Assembly (NCBI GenBank): GCA_025766275.1
Contig: JAFKAC010000176.1
Span: 23,780-87,779 of the forward strand
Direction of reading: 5' to 3'
DNA length: 64,000 nucleotides
From: Lactarius indigo
Lineage: Eukaryota; Basidiomycota; Agaricomycetes; Russulales; Russulaceae
The position numbers and the translations under genes were made by a program. Each line of letters starts with the position of its first letter. Positions within the stretch are counted from its first letter, which is position 1. The notes under the pieces were generated by a model. It had not been told where the DNA came from. It was given only the letters and a program-made list of their open reading frames with translations, and did not search any database. Of this stretch, positions 43,166 through 54,523 are shown piece by piece.

Positions 43166-44088
43166 TTTCTCCCCTCTCTTCCTCTCCTATCGTTTCCGGT
43201 CTCGTCTCTGCCTGAGTCTTCTTTTCTTCCTTCCTTGTGTATACCTCTTCAGTCTGAGACCCCCCCCACTTTCTCTATATCCGGTCGTATATGCATGACG
43301 CGTCGGAGACGCTCACTGGTCTTTTTGCTTTACGCTCTCTCGTGCGCGCGGTATTGATGTACCTCGCTATCGCACACCCCACTTTCACTACTCATGCCAC
43401 CACTATCCACAGCGGCCCACACGTGTGTGTGTCCCGGGGACGTGGGCGCACTTGTCAAACTGTGCTACTATTATGATTGATGTTGATGCTGATGTTCTAC
43501 TTACATTTTCTGTTGGGAATAAAAGCACGGGTTATTGTGTCTTCTGGTTCCGCAGTCCGTCCGCGAGAAAATGAATCTGAGTGCGTGTAGCCTGCCCGGT
43601 CACGGACACGTCCGACGCTGCAGGTGTGAGGCATTTCTCACCACGCCATCAAAGTGCGGGGATAGGGGTCTTTTCATAAACAATCAAGATCCGGAGAAAA
43701 GACGTCCATAGTTCATGTTCACTGTAAATAGGAGGCTAGGGGCTGGCTGGCGATAAGGCGTCGCGTGAATATTACTTGGGCATCATGCGCGTCGGTCCTG
43801 GGTCCTCGTGATAAAGAAGTTCACGTCATACAGCGTTGTTCTCAACGGAGACTCGCACTCTTCGTGTGAGGAAAACAAAAACAAAAGGAAAAACTTAACA
43901 AAGATCTTTCTCAATGGGTAACTTGCCGCTATTAACGTGTAATTTACTCGCACTGCCATTGACAAAGACGCTGTTACTACGTGTGAAATTTGTGAGAAAT
44001 ATTTGGCTGTGTTTGTTCCGTGGACAGAGCTGGCTATGAGTTGCGCGCCTTGGCCTAGGACCTGGACTTGAACATCGCTACACACGCA
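43166..44088. other. Intergenic region with a candidate poly(A) signal
   Basis: AATAAA at 43518-43523 lies about 350 bases after the DUF1996 stop and may end its transcript. Nothing else is supported; a minus-strand frame at 43783-44085 has no domain. Confidence 0.45.
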
Positions 44089-45156
44089 ATGGAGGACAAA
44101 ACACCCTCAGGTCAACCTATTGTTGATCGCGAAAAGGTACGCTAGATTTTCCACTAAACGGAATCACCCTTACCCGACCGGCCAAAAAAGACAGCACCTT
44201 TTCTCATACGTGCCTTTGTCAAAACTGGCTCATTCCATCGGATATCCCAATTTGAAGATGGGCCCCTACCTATAGCAGACGAGCTTCAGATATTCACTTG
44301 GTATGTGTCTTTTTCCTTTCTTTTTCCATTTCTGACTCGTGTTGTCAACCGCGGAAAAAAAAAAAGGAAAGACGCGACGCTCTATGAGCTCCTCACGACG
44401 ATTCGTAATTCGGCACCTAACACACCTGAGTACCGCCACCCTCTCGCCCGCTACTCCTTCCGTACGATCTACGCAGACGCGGGCAATCGTGGACAGTTTG
44501 CACAGAAAGAACTCGGCGTCGTATACTCGCGCGACACTCTCGGCGACCTCGGCACCGTCGAGCAGCTTCCGCTCGCCGACGCTACCGATTCCAACGATGA
44601 CAGCAAGAGCGAAGGGGCGGACGCCGTGCAGAGCAGCACGTTGGCGCGGCAGAAGGACGCGCGCACGCTCGACGAGCTGCGCTTCGTGCCTGGCGACTAC
44701 CTCTGCGTCGCCGTGATGCTCCCAAAGAACGTACAAGCGAGTTTCCCTGGCGAGTCGACTGCCACCTCGCCCTCGCTGCAGAAGGGCCCTGCGCCCGCAA
44801 ATGGATGGAAAAACGCTGGTGCTGGTGGCGTCGGGCGTGGTGCGCTTGGCTCGTCGGGGCCAGGCGGCGCGGCCCCTGGAACGGGGCGTGGAGGGGGCCA
44901 CTGGCGTGGAGGGTCTGATGCTCCACCACAGCCTGCACGTGGTCGTGGAGAGCGTGGGGGTGGCGCTCGTGGTGAGCGGGATGGAGGACGGTTCAGGGAA
45001 GACAGAGACAGGGATAGGGATAGGGATAGGCGTCCACCGCCACCCAGAAGAGAGTCGCCGCCTCCGCGTGCGCCATGGGGTGACCGAGAACGCGGGGGTC
45101 AGAGACGGTCGCCGTCAAGGTCTCGTTCGCGTTCGCCACCCCGTCGTCGGAGGTAA
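44089..45156 (+). CDS. SAP18: SAP18-like protein with RGG/RS tail (315 aa)
   Basis: Exons 44089-44136, 44191-44300 and 44367-45156 join to a 315-residue protein. The N-terminal 190 residues match the SAP18 ubiquitin-like fold: IVDREK, PFLIRAFVKTGSFH, LQIFTWKDATLYEL, RNSAPNTPEYRH, ARYSFRTIYAD and RFVPGDYLCVAVMLP. SAP18 is a subunit of the Sin3 histone deacetylase complex and of the ASAP/PSAP complexes with RNPS1 and Acinus/Pinin, linking repression with splicing. After the fold this protein has a roughly 120-residue tail rich in Gly-Arg (RGRGERGGGARGERDGG), an alternating Arg-Asp run and a final RS stretch (SPSRSRSRSPPRRRR). That tail is absent from animal SAP18 and resembles splicing-factor tails. 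The second intron ends in a long A run before its AG. Confidence 0.88.
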
Positions 45157-45323
45157 TTTTTTTGTGTGGGGTGTGTTATTTGAAATTTAGTTGACGGATG
45201 TACCGGACCGGCTAAGTTGAACATTGGACAAATTAAGCGCGCATGGACACACGGACTCGACGCGGGATACCAACACGCGTTCGCCGTGCTGCTTTGCTCC
45301 ACAGCCTTTGAACAGCCTATTCT

Positions 45324-47288
45324 ATGGGCAACTCTTCATCTAGAAATGATCACTTACCAATACCACCGGGGTTTATGCCCCCGAACTACCCTGGCTATAC
45401 TCAGCTCACGAAATCGTCATCATGGAACCCTTTCAAACGGAACAAAATGAAGAAAAGGGAACAGGCGCTCAGAGAGTATCTCTATACGACCCCTATGATC
45501 CTTCAATATCCAAATGCATTTACAGGTACGCCAATTAATCAGTACTGTCATCGAATAAGAGCCATGTACACATGTTGTACACAGTTGCCCAACCTGGACA
45601 TAATCTCGTGCAACAAGGAATCCCTCAGATACACAGTGCCATCCCTGTAGCAGCTGCCAATGGGTACGCCGCACAAGTAGGCATGCCTTTTGGGGCCCCT
45701 GTGGGGATGCAAGCCGTTGGTAATCCCCAGGCAGCACCCACAGCCGCTACTACCTCGGGAAATGTACCAGTTATCCCGCAACAGATGGCACCGATGGCAT
45801 ATCCTGCTACGATGGACTACCCAGACCTGCGCAGTGCCATGGCCTCTTTCTTTCCGCGTCGTACCCACCGGTCCCAACGACACCGCACCCACCACCGCAG
45901 CCGCCGGCGCAGCCCGAGTCCGTCCACGGAGTCGAGCGTAACGGAGACAGTGTCGTCGTCCTATGGAAGCCCCTCCTCCTACGACTCTGCAGAGTATCGC
46001 CGGCCCCGCGGCGCCTCCCGACGCGACCAACGCCACCACCGCTCCGGCAGCGCACGCAACCCGCTCCCACGCCCGCCCAAGGACGTCCTCGCATCGACGC
46101 CGTTCCGTCCCTTACTCTCCCAGCTCCCGAGCGCGCACTATTCCGCCTGGGGCACCACGAACGGCGCCGCGCCGCCTCCGCAGGTTCCAATGCCGCAGCC
46201 ACATCCCGCGCCGCCCCCACAGCAGTCGCGGAAGGAGCGCAGCGGCGGGTTCTTCCGTCGCAGGCGCGACCCCCGTTTCGCAGTGCCCTCGCTCTCCGCC
46301 GCCGCGCAGCCCTTCATTCCTCCCAGCATGGGTGCGATGCCCATGCCTATGGCCGACGCGCAACCCCCGCCCGGATCTATGCCCACCCCCGGGCACCCGA
46401 CGACGACGCCCGTGCTTCCGTCCGTGGTCCCCGGGAGCACACAGATGCCAATGCGCATGCCAGAACCCGATCAACAGCAGCAACAGCAGCAGCCACCCGT
46501 GATCCCGCCCGGCATGGGCCCGGGCTCGCCGAACCCTATGTCGATGCCAAGTCCCGCACCGGCGGGCTCGACGCCATTCATCGGTGGCGCGGGGCTCACA
46601 CCCGCAGTCGTGCCTCCCGGCCTCGCCCCAGGTGGCCCTGTTATGGGTTCGGGGCAGACGATGCACGTCTCGATTGGGGCGAGTCCCGCCGCGGGGCCCA
46701 TGTCGATGCCTGCGCCGGGGGCGGGCATGCAGATGCAGATGGGCATGGGCATGCCGTCGCCCGGCGCCGCAGGCGTGCCGCCGGTACGGTTCAACGGGTA
46801 CGGGGAGTACTCGGGGCTGTTGTACCATTCGCCACATACGGTGATGTATGAGGACGATCTATACCCGACGGCGTTGCACCTGTTCGAAGCGCTCAAGTTC
46901 CTCGAGCGCCGCCCGGACCTCGCGGAACAGATTAGGCTCTGTGAACGCGTCGAGGACGTCACCGCGATCAGCGGGACGTTCGCAGACCACACTCGGCGTG
47001 ACTGGGGGAACATTGCGCTCGCTACCGTGCGTCTTTTTTTTTTCTTCTTTTCTTGTGCGCAAGCGGTTCTGATAGGACGGGAACGGACAGATGGACGAGG
47101 TCCTGTACAGAAAGTTCCGCCAGCATGGCGACCTGCGCGCACTGCTCCTCGGAACGTACCCCGCCGAGCTCATCTACGTCGAGTCGGGCGACGCGTTTTG
47201 GGGCGACGGCGCCGGCGCCGGTCGGAACGAACTCGGCAACTCGCTCATGCGCGTGCGCGAACGGTTCCGCGCCGAGGGGGGTATGTAA
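45324..47288 (+). CDS. NADAR-domain protein with predicted N-myristoylation (613 aa)
   Basis: Exons 45324-45525, 45585-47026 and 47091-47288 keep frame. The protein begins MGNSSSR, a strong N-myristoylation consensus (Gly2, Ser6). A basic/polar part follows, then about 400 residues of proline-, methionine- and glutamine-rich disordered sequence. The C-terminal 160 residues are a NADAR domain: GLLYHSPHTVMYEDDLYPTA, LHLFEALKFL, TRRDWGNIAL, LYRKFRQHGDLRALLL, AELIYVESGDAFWGDG and NELGNSLMRVRERFR. NADAR proteins act on N-glycosidic bonds; E. coli YbiA acts on riboflavin intermediates, and several members remove ADP-ribose from guanine. The activity here is not known. A lipid anchor would place the enzyme at a membrane. 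It follows SAP18 on the same strand 168 bp away, with its own promoter presumed. Confidence 0.84.
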
Positions 47289-48664
47289 ACTACCACCGGC
47301 TCCCGGCCAAAAAAAAAACAAAGAGAATGAACGAACGAACGAACGAATGAACGTGCTTCAAAATGCTTTAATTTTTTTTTTTGTTTCTACTGACGTGTTT
47401 GTGGTCGAAATCTTTTTGTACTTCTATCAGGTCCCTTGGCTCCGACAGGTTCGTTGCCTGTATCTGTCATGCATCACGCATACTACGTACTATTCTGTCA
47501 CAGCGGGTTTTTTGTTCTCCATCTTTCTCCATTATCTTTTTAGATCTCGCCGCTCAACGTGTATCGCGAACGAAAAGGATCCATATCCGTATCTTTCTTC
47601 ATCTATGTCCATGCCCACGACCATGTCATTACCAGACGTACCCACTCCATAACCTCATAGTATGCGACACCCCACATACCGCAAACTGAATGACAGCAGA
47701 GTTATGATCCTTGTGTATGGAATAAAATCATTGTTCTTCAGATCCTCAGGCGTGGAAAATTATTTAAGAGAGCCGCCGCATAATCAGCGGTCCCTTGATC
47801 CAGGACAATCTAGGGTAACATCTGGGATTGTCGAAAGCGACTTTTGCAGTTTTCATTTGTATGAAATACTTTTCAGAAATCACGATCTCGAACCGATATG
47901 ATCGGTTCCAAGAAAGAGGGAGATAAAGGGTAGGTCAGGAGGGATATCAGTCCAGCAGGGTCATCAGCATTGAACGATAGGCGCGTAGGGTGAGCGTGAA
48001 GCAAGCCATGGAGATGGGTTCACGTGCAACGACCTTGCGGCCTCCGCGGAACAATATGCCTCGAGAGGCGGGGCAAATCTAGCTAAGATAGACCAAATTG
48101 GCAGGGCGGGGCTTCTTCGAAGCCCCCATCACGCCACGCGCAGATCAGACAAACCGGGATGAGGATGTCTACAGGTCGAGCGTGCGCCGCTATCGCCGAC
48201 CTGCTCGGGGACGGCTTTTCCCCGCCCCGCCTTAGGAGGAGCGCGAGTCAAGATTCGGGACTTGCCTACTGCCGGAATTTCTTTCTAGAGAAAAAAAAAC
48301 AAAAGGATGTGCGCCGCCCCACAGTGAGTCGCGGCGTGTCGTACGGCAATGAATGATGCACGATGCACCCCCCGAGTTTCGTTTTTGACTAACTGGTCGG
48401 CGGGTGGGTCGTTAAATTACCTCCATGTTAGGATGTCGAATTGAAAGGGGGTGGCTTGCAACCCAGCCTTTGTTTCTTCGCTTCAAGATGGCTTCTTCTA
48501 GGGGTCGTGTCTAAGCGTGAACAGGAACCGGTGAGCAGATCCCGTTCAGCAGTCAGGTTGTCCCAGGGACAGTGGAACACTCCTCGTCCCTACATTGCAG
48601 ATATAGCACATACGAATTAGCCGAGCTCCACAGCTGAGACCCAGTTTCTACATTTGACAAGACC
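47289..48664. other. Intergenic region
   Basis: About 1.4 kb. A GAACGAAC tetranucleotide run lies at about 47330-47349, just after the NADAR stop. No gene, RNA or transposon was recognised. Confidence 0.45.
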
Positions 48665-50696
48665 ATGGCGGAAGGGAGAATCGAGGGCCTTCATGACAAT
48701 TCTGGTGAATACGACTGGTCCGCCGCCACTGATTTCTCAAGATTCAGTTGGAGCACAGCAGTTTCCCCATCACCCTTGCCGCAAGGGGCAATGTCACCTA
48801 CCGGTATTTCCCTACTTTCCCGCCTCAACTACTACGAGACCTCCCTTGCAAAATAGCCTGGGTGCGCGTATTCTGCGCGATGCCACCACTGCAACCGAGC
48901 CCAACAGCGTCCGAGTCTCTGATGAGCGCCACATTTTTGTTCCCAGACAGGAGTAAACATGTCCAAATAATCCCCGAAGGACCGAGCGTTTCCATCCACG
49001 AGTCCCACCAATTCCTTCGTCGACCCGTCCGTCCTCCCGACTACAGCCCCTGACACCTTTTGGAAATGGGTAAATGGTGTGTGGGGTCCCCCCTGCGTTC
49101 CCAATTATTCACCTGACACCGGCGCAGGACTTCAGAATACTATGACGACGTGCTCGGCGCTAAGATCAAAAGTCTGGTGTACGCTTGCCATTTTGCGGTG
49201 GCTTGCCCCCCTCTGTGTCCAGCAGTGCTGACCACGTCATCCCCTATCCTTTTTTTTCCCTCAAAAAATATAGCTCGGGTGCCGTAAAACGATCCAAACT
49301 CGAGAAGTCCGAGCCGTCAATATCGTATGAAGCTTTCGTCGAAGACCTTGATCCGGGGGACTCGTTTACCACCACGTTGACGGAACTGCTTGTCAGGGTG
49401 CGTCTCGTATCCGTCCACTTCGCGTTCGTTTCATCGAACGCAGAGCTCTCGTCGCAGGAAATGGCCGAGCGCCGTCACCGACAAGTGGCTGCCGACCGTC
49501 GGCTCATATCCGACCGAACAGCGAAGGGCCTGCGCACCCTCGCCGCACCGCAGCGTGTCTACCGCGATCGTGGTGTGCGCGGTCTCGCTTCTCGCCGTTC
49601 ACTAAATCTCACCGACTACCTCGTCGTCCCGCCCGAAGAGATGGAGCTCGATGACGACAACGATAGCCTAGAGAGCGCCGTCGAGGGTGCCCGCATAAAC
49701 TACGACCTATACGACGCGTACACAAATTCGGCCGGCTTATGTGCGTCTTTTTCTCCCCCTCCTTTTCGTCCCTTGATTCTCTTCTTCACGATTGGTCCTG
49801 AACTTTACGCCCCAGCAACCATCGAGCCACACTTCTCCCCTCCTCCGCCCCACTTCCGCCATGCGCTGCGTTCCACACGCCGCGAAAGCTGGGGCACTCT
49901 GCGTGACGCCTCCCCAGACGCCTGGGGTCCTCCTCCACCCCCAGCAACAGCGGCACCAGTGCTGTCAGCGCCGCCTCTCACGCGCCAGCCATCCATTCGA
50001 CGTGTCCCGGCCCGCTCCCGGACCGTCGACTTTACCGATTTCACGTCGCGCCGACGCTCGTCCGGGCGCGAGGGCAACCACAACGCGACTGCCGGTGACG
50101 CAGAGACAGACGACTCCGCAACGGTGACGTCCGCGTCGACGTACCCGCCCTTAAACGCGATGGGGATGCCGCCACGCCGGTTCTTCCCCTCCCGCCGCCC
50201 AGAGCTGCCATGGAGCCCGCTTCCAGAAAGCACTAGCACGAGTACGAGCACGAACTCTACCCCCAGCACGGGGACCGGCCTGGTGACGGGTGCGGGTGCG
50301 GGTATAGCTACGGGCGCGGGCGCGATGCCGAGCACGCGGTCGAGCCCAGCGCCCGTGCCTGTACCCGCCCCCGCCCCCACAGCAGCGGCGCACACAGACA
50401 CCCCGCGTGACCAGCGCACGTTCCTCTCTTGGCTACCCAGCAGCGCGCTTCTCCAGCTCCCGCCCCCGCCACCCACAGACCCGCGCAGCAGCCCGCGCAC
50501 AACACCCCGTCTGCGCCGTGGCGGTGTGCGTCCGCCAGAGTCGCTGCTGCCTAGAGCACATGTGACGCTGCTGCGCACGGAGTCGCCTGAGCCGCTTGGC
50601 GTAGAAGGTGGCGGTGCGCCGATGGCGGTCAGTGCGCCGTCTCCCGTGTCTTTGGACCCGCGGCTTGGGCTGTCGTCGCCTGCGCCTGCTGAGTAA
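48665..50696 (+). CDS. Hypothetical multi-exon protein, mostly disordered C-terminus
   Basis: An ATG at 48665 opens MAEGRIEGLHDNSGEYDW, probably the first exon. Further on, DTFWKW (ending 49068, donor GTAAAT) joins TSEYYDDVLGAKIKSLVYA (from 49131). The latter can join SGAVKRSKLEKSEPS (from 49273), after which the frame is open to 50696. A GTGCGT...CCCAG intron probably removes 49741-49820 or nearby. The part up to about 49730 is charged, with ELSSQEMAERRHRQVAADRR suggesting a helix. The last 300 residues are Pro/Ser/Thr/Ala-rich and likely disordered. Exons between 48730 and 49000 could not be settled. I do not recognise the family. Confidence 0.5.
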
Positions 50697-51254
50697 GAGA
50701 ACTGAGTGAGGAAATGGAAATGGAAATGGAAATGGAAAAAAATTGGAAGTGAAATTCGTAGAAGTGGAAGTGAAGGAAGAACGGGGCGCTAAGAATATTT
50801 GGGTTGATAGTACATGGACGACGACAACACTCAACAAGCAACAAACACATCATGCATGCACACACAATGTTTCTTTTTTTTTTCTCCTTCCGTCTTCCTC
50901 TTCACATGTATTTTCCACTTTCAACATATTGGATAGATCTCTTACTTGCGTCCCTGCGCTGCGCCTCTATGATTTTTTTTGTTTTTTAATTTACGAGTCG
51001 TAGTTTTCTGCCTTTTATTATTATTATGTTCCCAACGTTGCTGCGCGAAACGAAGTACTGTTCAGTTTCGATCAAGGTTGTCTGCAAAAAAAAAAAAACG
51101 CGATAGGTACAGTATCTGATCGTTGAATTTGTGTTCCTCTCTTGCTCTTACTTTCACTCACACAAATTCGTCACCCTCCCCTAGCATTTTGCTAGCACTA
51201 CAAGGCTCTCAGCCCCAGCTTATTAAACTGGACACTGGTCCATAGCGGGGACGA
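50697..51254. other. Intergenic region with T-rich and A-rich runs
   Basis: A GGAAAT repeat occurs just after the stop (50713-50740). Homopolymer T and A runs follow (50874-50884, 51086-51098). No gene is supported. Confidence 0.45.
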
Positions 51255-51475
51255 CCGCACTTACCACCTAAACGATGCCCTTACGATGGGCTCCACCGCG
51301 ATGATGACAGCGGCCTTTTCCTCGATAGCGAGTGCGGTTCCGTACGTGTTCGCACTGACATTTCCCAGAAACTTTGAGCCTACGGCGCACGCCGTCACCC
51401 TGTATATGTCCATCCTCGCGTCAAGATCGCCGCCCCGCACGCGCGGCTTCATCGGGCTTCGCGGACGTACCGAGC
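51255..51475 (-). pseudogene. Relic of an alcohol-oxidase-like GMC gene (C-terminal exon only)
   Basis: The minus strand reads LGTS..MKPRVRGGDLDAR, NVSANTYGTALAIEEKAAVII, clearly derived from the last exon of the GMC genes at 54524, 58631 and 62237. No upstream exons are found to the right before the DUF6535 gene, so only this piece survives. The catalytic Asn segment is kept but the loop between (DIYRVTACAVGSKFLG) has diverged. Confidence 0.7.
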
Positions 51476-51623
51476 GGATGCCCGTGTTCGGTTTTACTTA
51501 CAGCACTTCAGTCCGGTTACAGTAACTGGGAGTAGATACAAGGCTATACATGGTATATTTTGTAGTGAGGACCTTCCTCTTTTGGTGTGCGAGCGTCGTG
51601 ACTCGAATTTATTTGTGAGTAGC

Positions 51624-51696
51624 ATCGCATTGCTGTTCTGTATCGCATTGCTGTATTGTATCGCATTGCTGTACTGTATCGCATTTGCTGTACTGT
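51624..51696. repeat. Four-copy 18-bp tandem repeat
   Basis: The unit ATCGCATTGCTGTACTGT is repeated four times with small changes (the last copy is 19 bp). Confidence 0.85.
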
Positions 51697-51759
51697 ACTT
51701 GGTACTAGTTCCCATATAGCCATACCACTTCACTCGACCCTGTGAAAACCCTACTGGCA

Positions 51760-53997
51760 ATGTCTCCTCTCCCACACACCGAGAACGTGTCAGATGGCAT
51801 TAGTACCCTTGTCAGCACCGGCCCAGGTTCCGTACCTCTAACTTGATCATACTGTACCGTCGTTAATCTCCAAGTATAGGTGATCGCCACCCTCCCGAGT
51901 CAACTCAAAACCAGACGTCACAGGGAGGGTCCAACTTCTCTGATGGGTCCGGCGCTCTCTTCGCCATGTATAACGAGATGGCAGAGGAAGAGGACAAAAA
52001 AATGGCGGAGAGCTGGAAAGCGGACGCCGATGGGATCCTTGTATTTGTGAGTTCCTATACAGTACCACTCTAGAAATGTCGCTTCAATTTGGCTTTAGAC
52101 CGGTTTATTCTCTGCTGCGGTTGCGGCCTTGGTTGCAGTTTCAATACAGGACCTTCGGCCAAACTCGCAGGATACCTCTGCGTTCTATCTTCAAAATATC
52201 TATCAGCTCCTTGCTGATCCCAATAGGTCAAACGTCTCAATTCCTCCCGCGCTGGCCAACCCACCTCCGTTTTCTCCACCTATTTATGCCATCTGGGTGA
52301 ATTCGCTTTGGTTCTTGAGTTTGGCCATCAGTCTTTCGTGTGGGCTACTGGCTACCCTGCTGCAACAGTGGGCGCGTCGATATATCAAGATTACCCAGAC
52401 ACGGTACAGCCCCCACAAGCGGGCACGTATTCGGGCTTTCTTCGCTGAGGGTGTCGAGAAACTGCACCTGCCCTGGGCGGTTGAGGCGTTACCAACCCTG
52501 CTACACCTTTCCCTCTTCATTTTCTTTGCGGGGCTTCTCATATTCCTATTCAACGTCCATTACACGGTCTTCTGCACCGTTATTTGGTGGATTGGGTTTT
52601 GCACAGCCATGTACGGATGCATCACGCTTATGCCCATATTTCGGCACGACAGCCCCTACTATGCACCGCTTTCGTCATCCGCTTGGCTCCTCATCAACAG
52701 CGCAGTTTTTGCGGTCGTTCAAAGCCTCCGGTGGTTCGACGACCTCATTGACTGTCTTGACTTCACAATACGCAATCGCGTAATTGACCTGGGAAGACTA
52801 TCTCTCAGTCGCGCTATAGAGGGCATGGGGAAGACAGCCGAAAAAACCGCTCTGAAAATTTCATCCAAGATCGATGCTCGTGCACTCAAGTGGACATTCG
52901 ACTCTCTAGACGAAGACCACGAACTGGAGCGTTTCTTCGCGGGCATCCCTGGCTTCTGTATTTCGAACGTGGTCTCCAGTCCCCGGACGCTTTTTATACG
53001 ACCAAATAAGGGGGGGTTATCCGAAGCTCTGATCGGACTGATGCAGCGTACTTTGACATCCAATTTGATCAGCCAGTCGGTTAGGCGACGCCGGACCCAG
53101 ATCTGTACCGACGCGATGCACTCAGCAACCCTTCGTATCGATCCATTCATCTGCGAGAGGATTTTCAACGGGGAGTGGGACGGACTCCTGAAGTTCGTCG
53201 AATTCGGGCACTTTATCAGGAGGGATCATTACAACGACCCGTACCAGGCCTACTATTCGACTTGCATGATTGCCGCCGTTATTGCAAGGGTCAAAAACCG
53301 TGATGACCGTTGGTCCGAACTCGCTATTAGCCATCTTGGTACATCGGCACCTATCTTCCAGAACTATCTTGCCCATGGAGATAGTGCGCTGCTCGCCAAT
53401 CTCAATCACCTTCTTTGGCACATTATTCGCGTCCATTTCAAGCACATTAACATCAAAGATATCACCACCTTGCGGAAGACCCTTGAAATCGTTTCCAAAT
53501 TTAACATTCGAAACACCCTTCCCGTCTTACAGTACGGATTCTGCGACATATGGAACGAGATCGTTGTCCAGGCACGGAACACCCCAGACTTTACTTCACG
53601 CTCTCTTTCCATCTTAATCCTCAAGAGTCTGCGCAAAGCTTATCTCGCATTGCATGAGGGCACCGACTTCTCCCCGAGAACGTTCACTGCCTCTACCGAT
53701 TTCGAGCACCTTTTCCTTTTGCCGTCCTCCTTCCCGCTCTGCTGGACACCCGACCACCACTCGCATCATGCGTCACATGCTCAAGCTCAAGATGCAGATA
53801 CCGAGGTGACAGATCGCGCTTTTCCTCCCGTGCCGCAGGACACTGTCTCTCCATGGTCGTCGCCACCGCTATCACCAACAGAAGACATCGCCATTGCTGG
53901 TCCTTCGTGGCTGTACCAAGATCTCGAGCAGCTGGGAAGTCAATCTTCGCATTCCCCGCATAGTGGGTCTACCGGAAGGACCTTTCTAGCTTACTAG
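51760..53997 (+). CDS. DUF6535-domain membrane protein (710 aa)
   Basis: Exons 51760-51826, 51880-52046 and 52099-53997 keep frame from MSPLPHTENVSDG to the stop. The DUF6535 core lies in residues 55-240: MYNEMAEEEDKKMAESWKAD, then a membrane segment (GILVFTGLFSAAVAALVAV), an SQDTSAFYLQNIYQLLADP loop and a second segment (WFLSLAISLSCGLLATLLQ). QQWARRYI follows, and two more hydrophobic stretches (LLHLSLFIFFAGLLIFLF and VIWWIGFCTAMYGCITLM). Four transmembrane helices are likely. The remaining 450 residues are soluble and helical, ending in a polar disordered tail. The family is common and expanded in Agaricomycetes and its function is unknown. Confidence 0.85.
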
Positions 53998-54523
53998 ATT
54001 GGTGTTTCGGGCGTGGAGGCTGTGTCAGGTTGTTCTGTTCTAAGTGTGACGGGTGTGAGGTCGACAAGTGCGCTGCGTGCGCAACGACGCCAAACCTCCG
54101 CCGCTTGGCGCGTTCGTTCGCCCGCAAATGGCTCGGCCACGGTTTCCAGTTCCGGATGTTGCGTCCGTATCCGAGTCGTTGCTATCCGCCCGTGTGTTAT
54201 GTCTTGCCTGTGTCCTGTGGTCCGTCCGCCATGTATATAACCCTGGTTCTCGTGTTTCTCACTTTGAAGTGCTATCTCTCGTCCGTCGTATCGCCGCTAT
54301 CCGCACTTAGTCTGTGTAGAGAAAATGTCAAGGGAGTTGGGGTACTATCGGACAAATCCAATCAGAGGGTGTGTGGCACAGAAGTATGATTTCTGGCATT
54401 CAGTAGTGGTACAAGGACACGATTCCAATGATTCAGGTATGCCGAAATCAGACCTTCGAGACTATGTCGTACAAAGTGAAAACATGAATATGACTGGCCA
54501 ACTTGGTTCTCGATCGCGACCGG
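53998..54523. other. Intergenic region between convergent genes
   Basis: About 0.5 kb between the DUF6535 stop and the GMC stop. No gene is supported. Confidence 0.45.

Noticed and set aside
46112..46837. A His/Arg-rich 241-codon minus-strand frame.
   Set aside because: It is the complement of the Pro/Met-rich linker of the NADAR gene; high GC removes stops.
49805..50578. A 257-codon minus-strand frame.
   Set aside because: It is the complement of the Pro/Ser-rich tail of the hypothetical gene at 48665-50696 and has no domain words.
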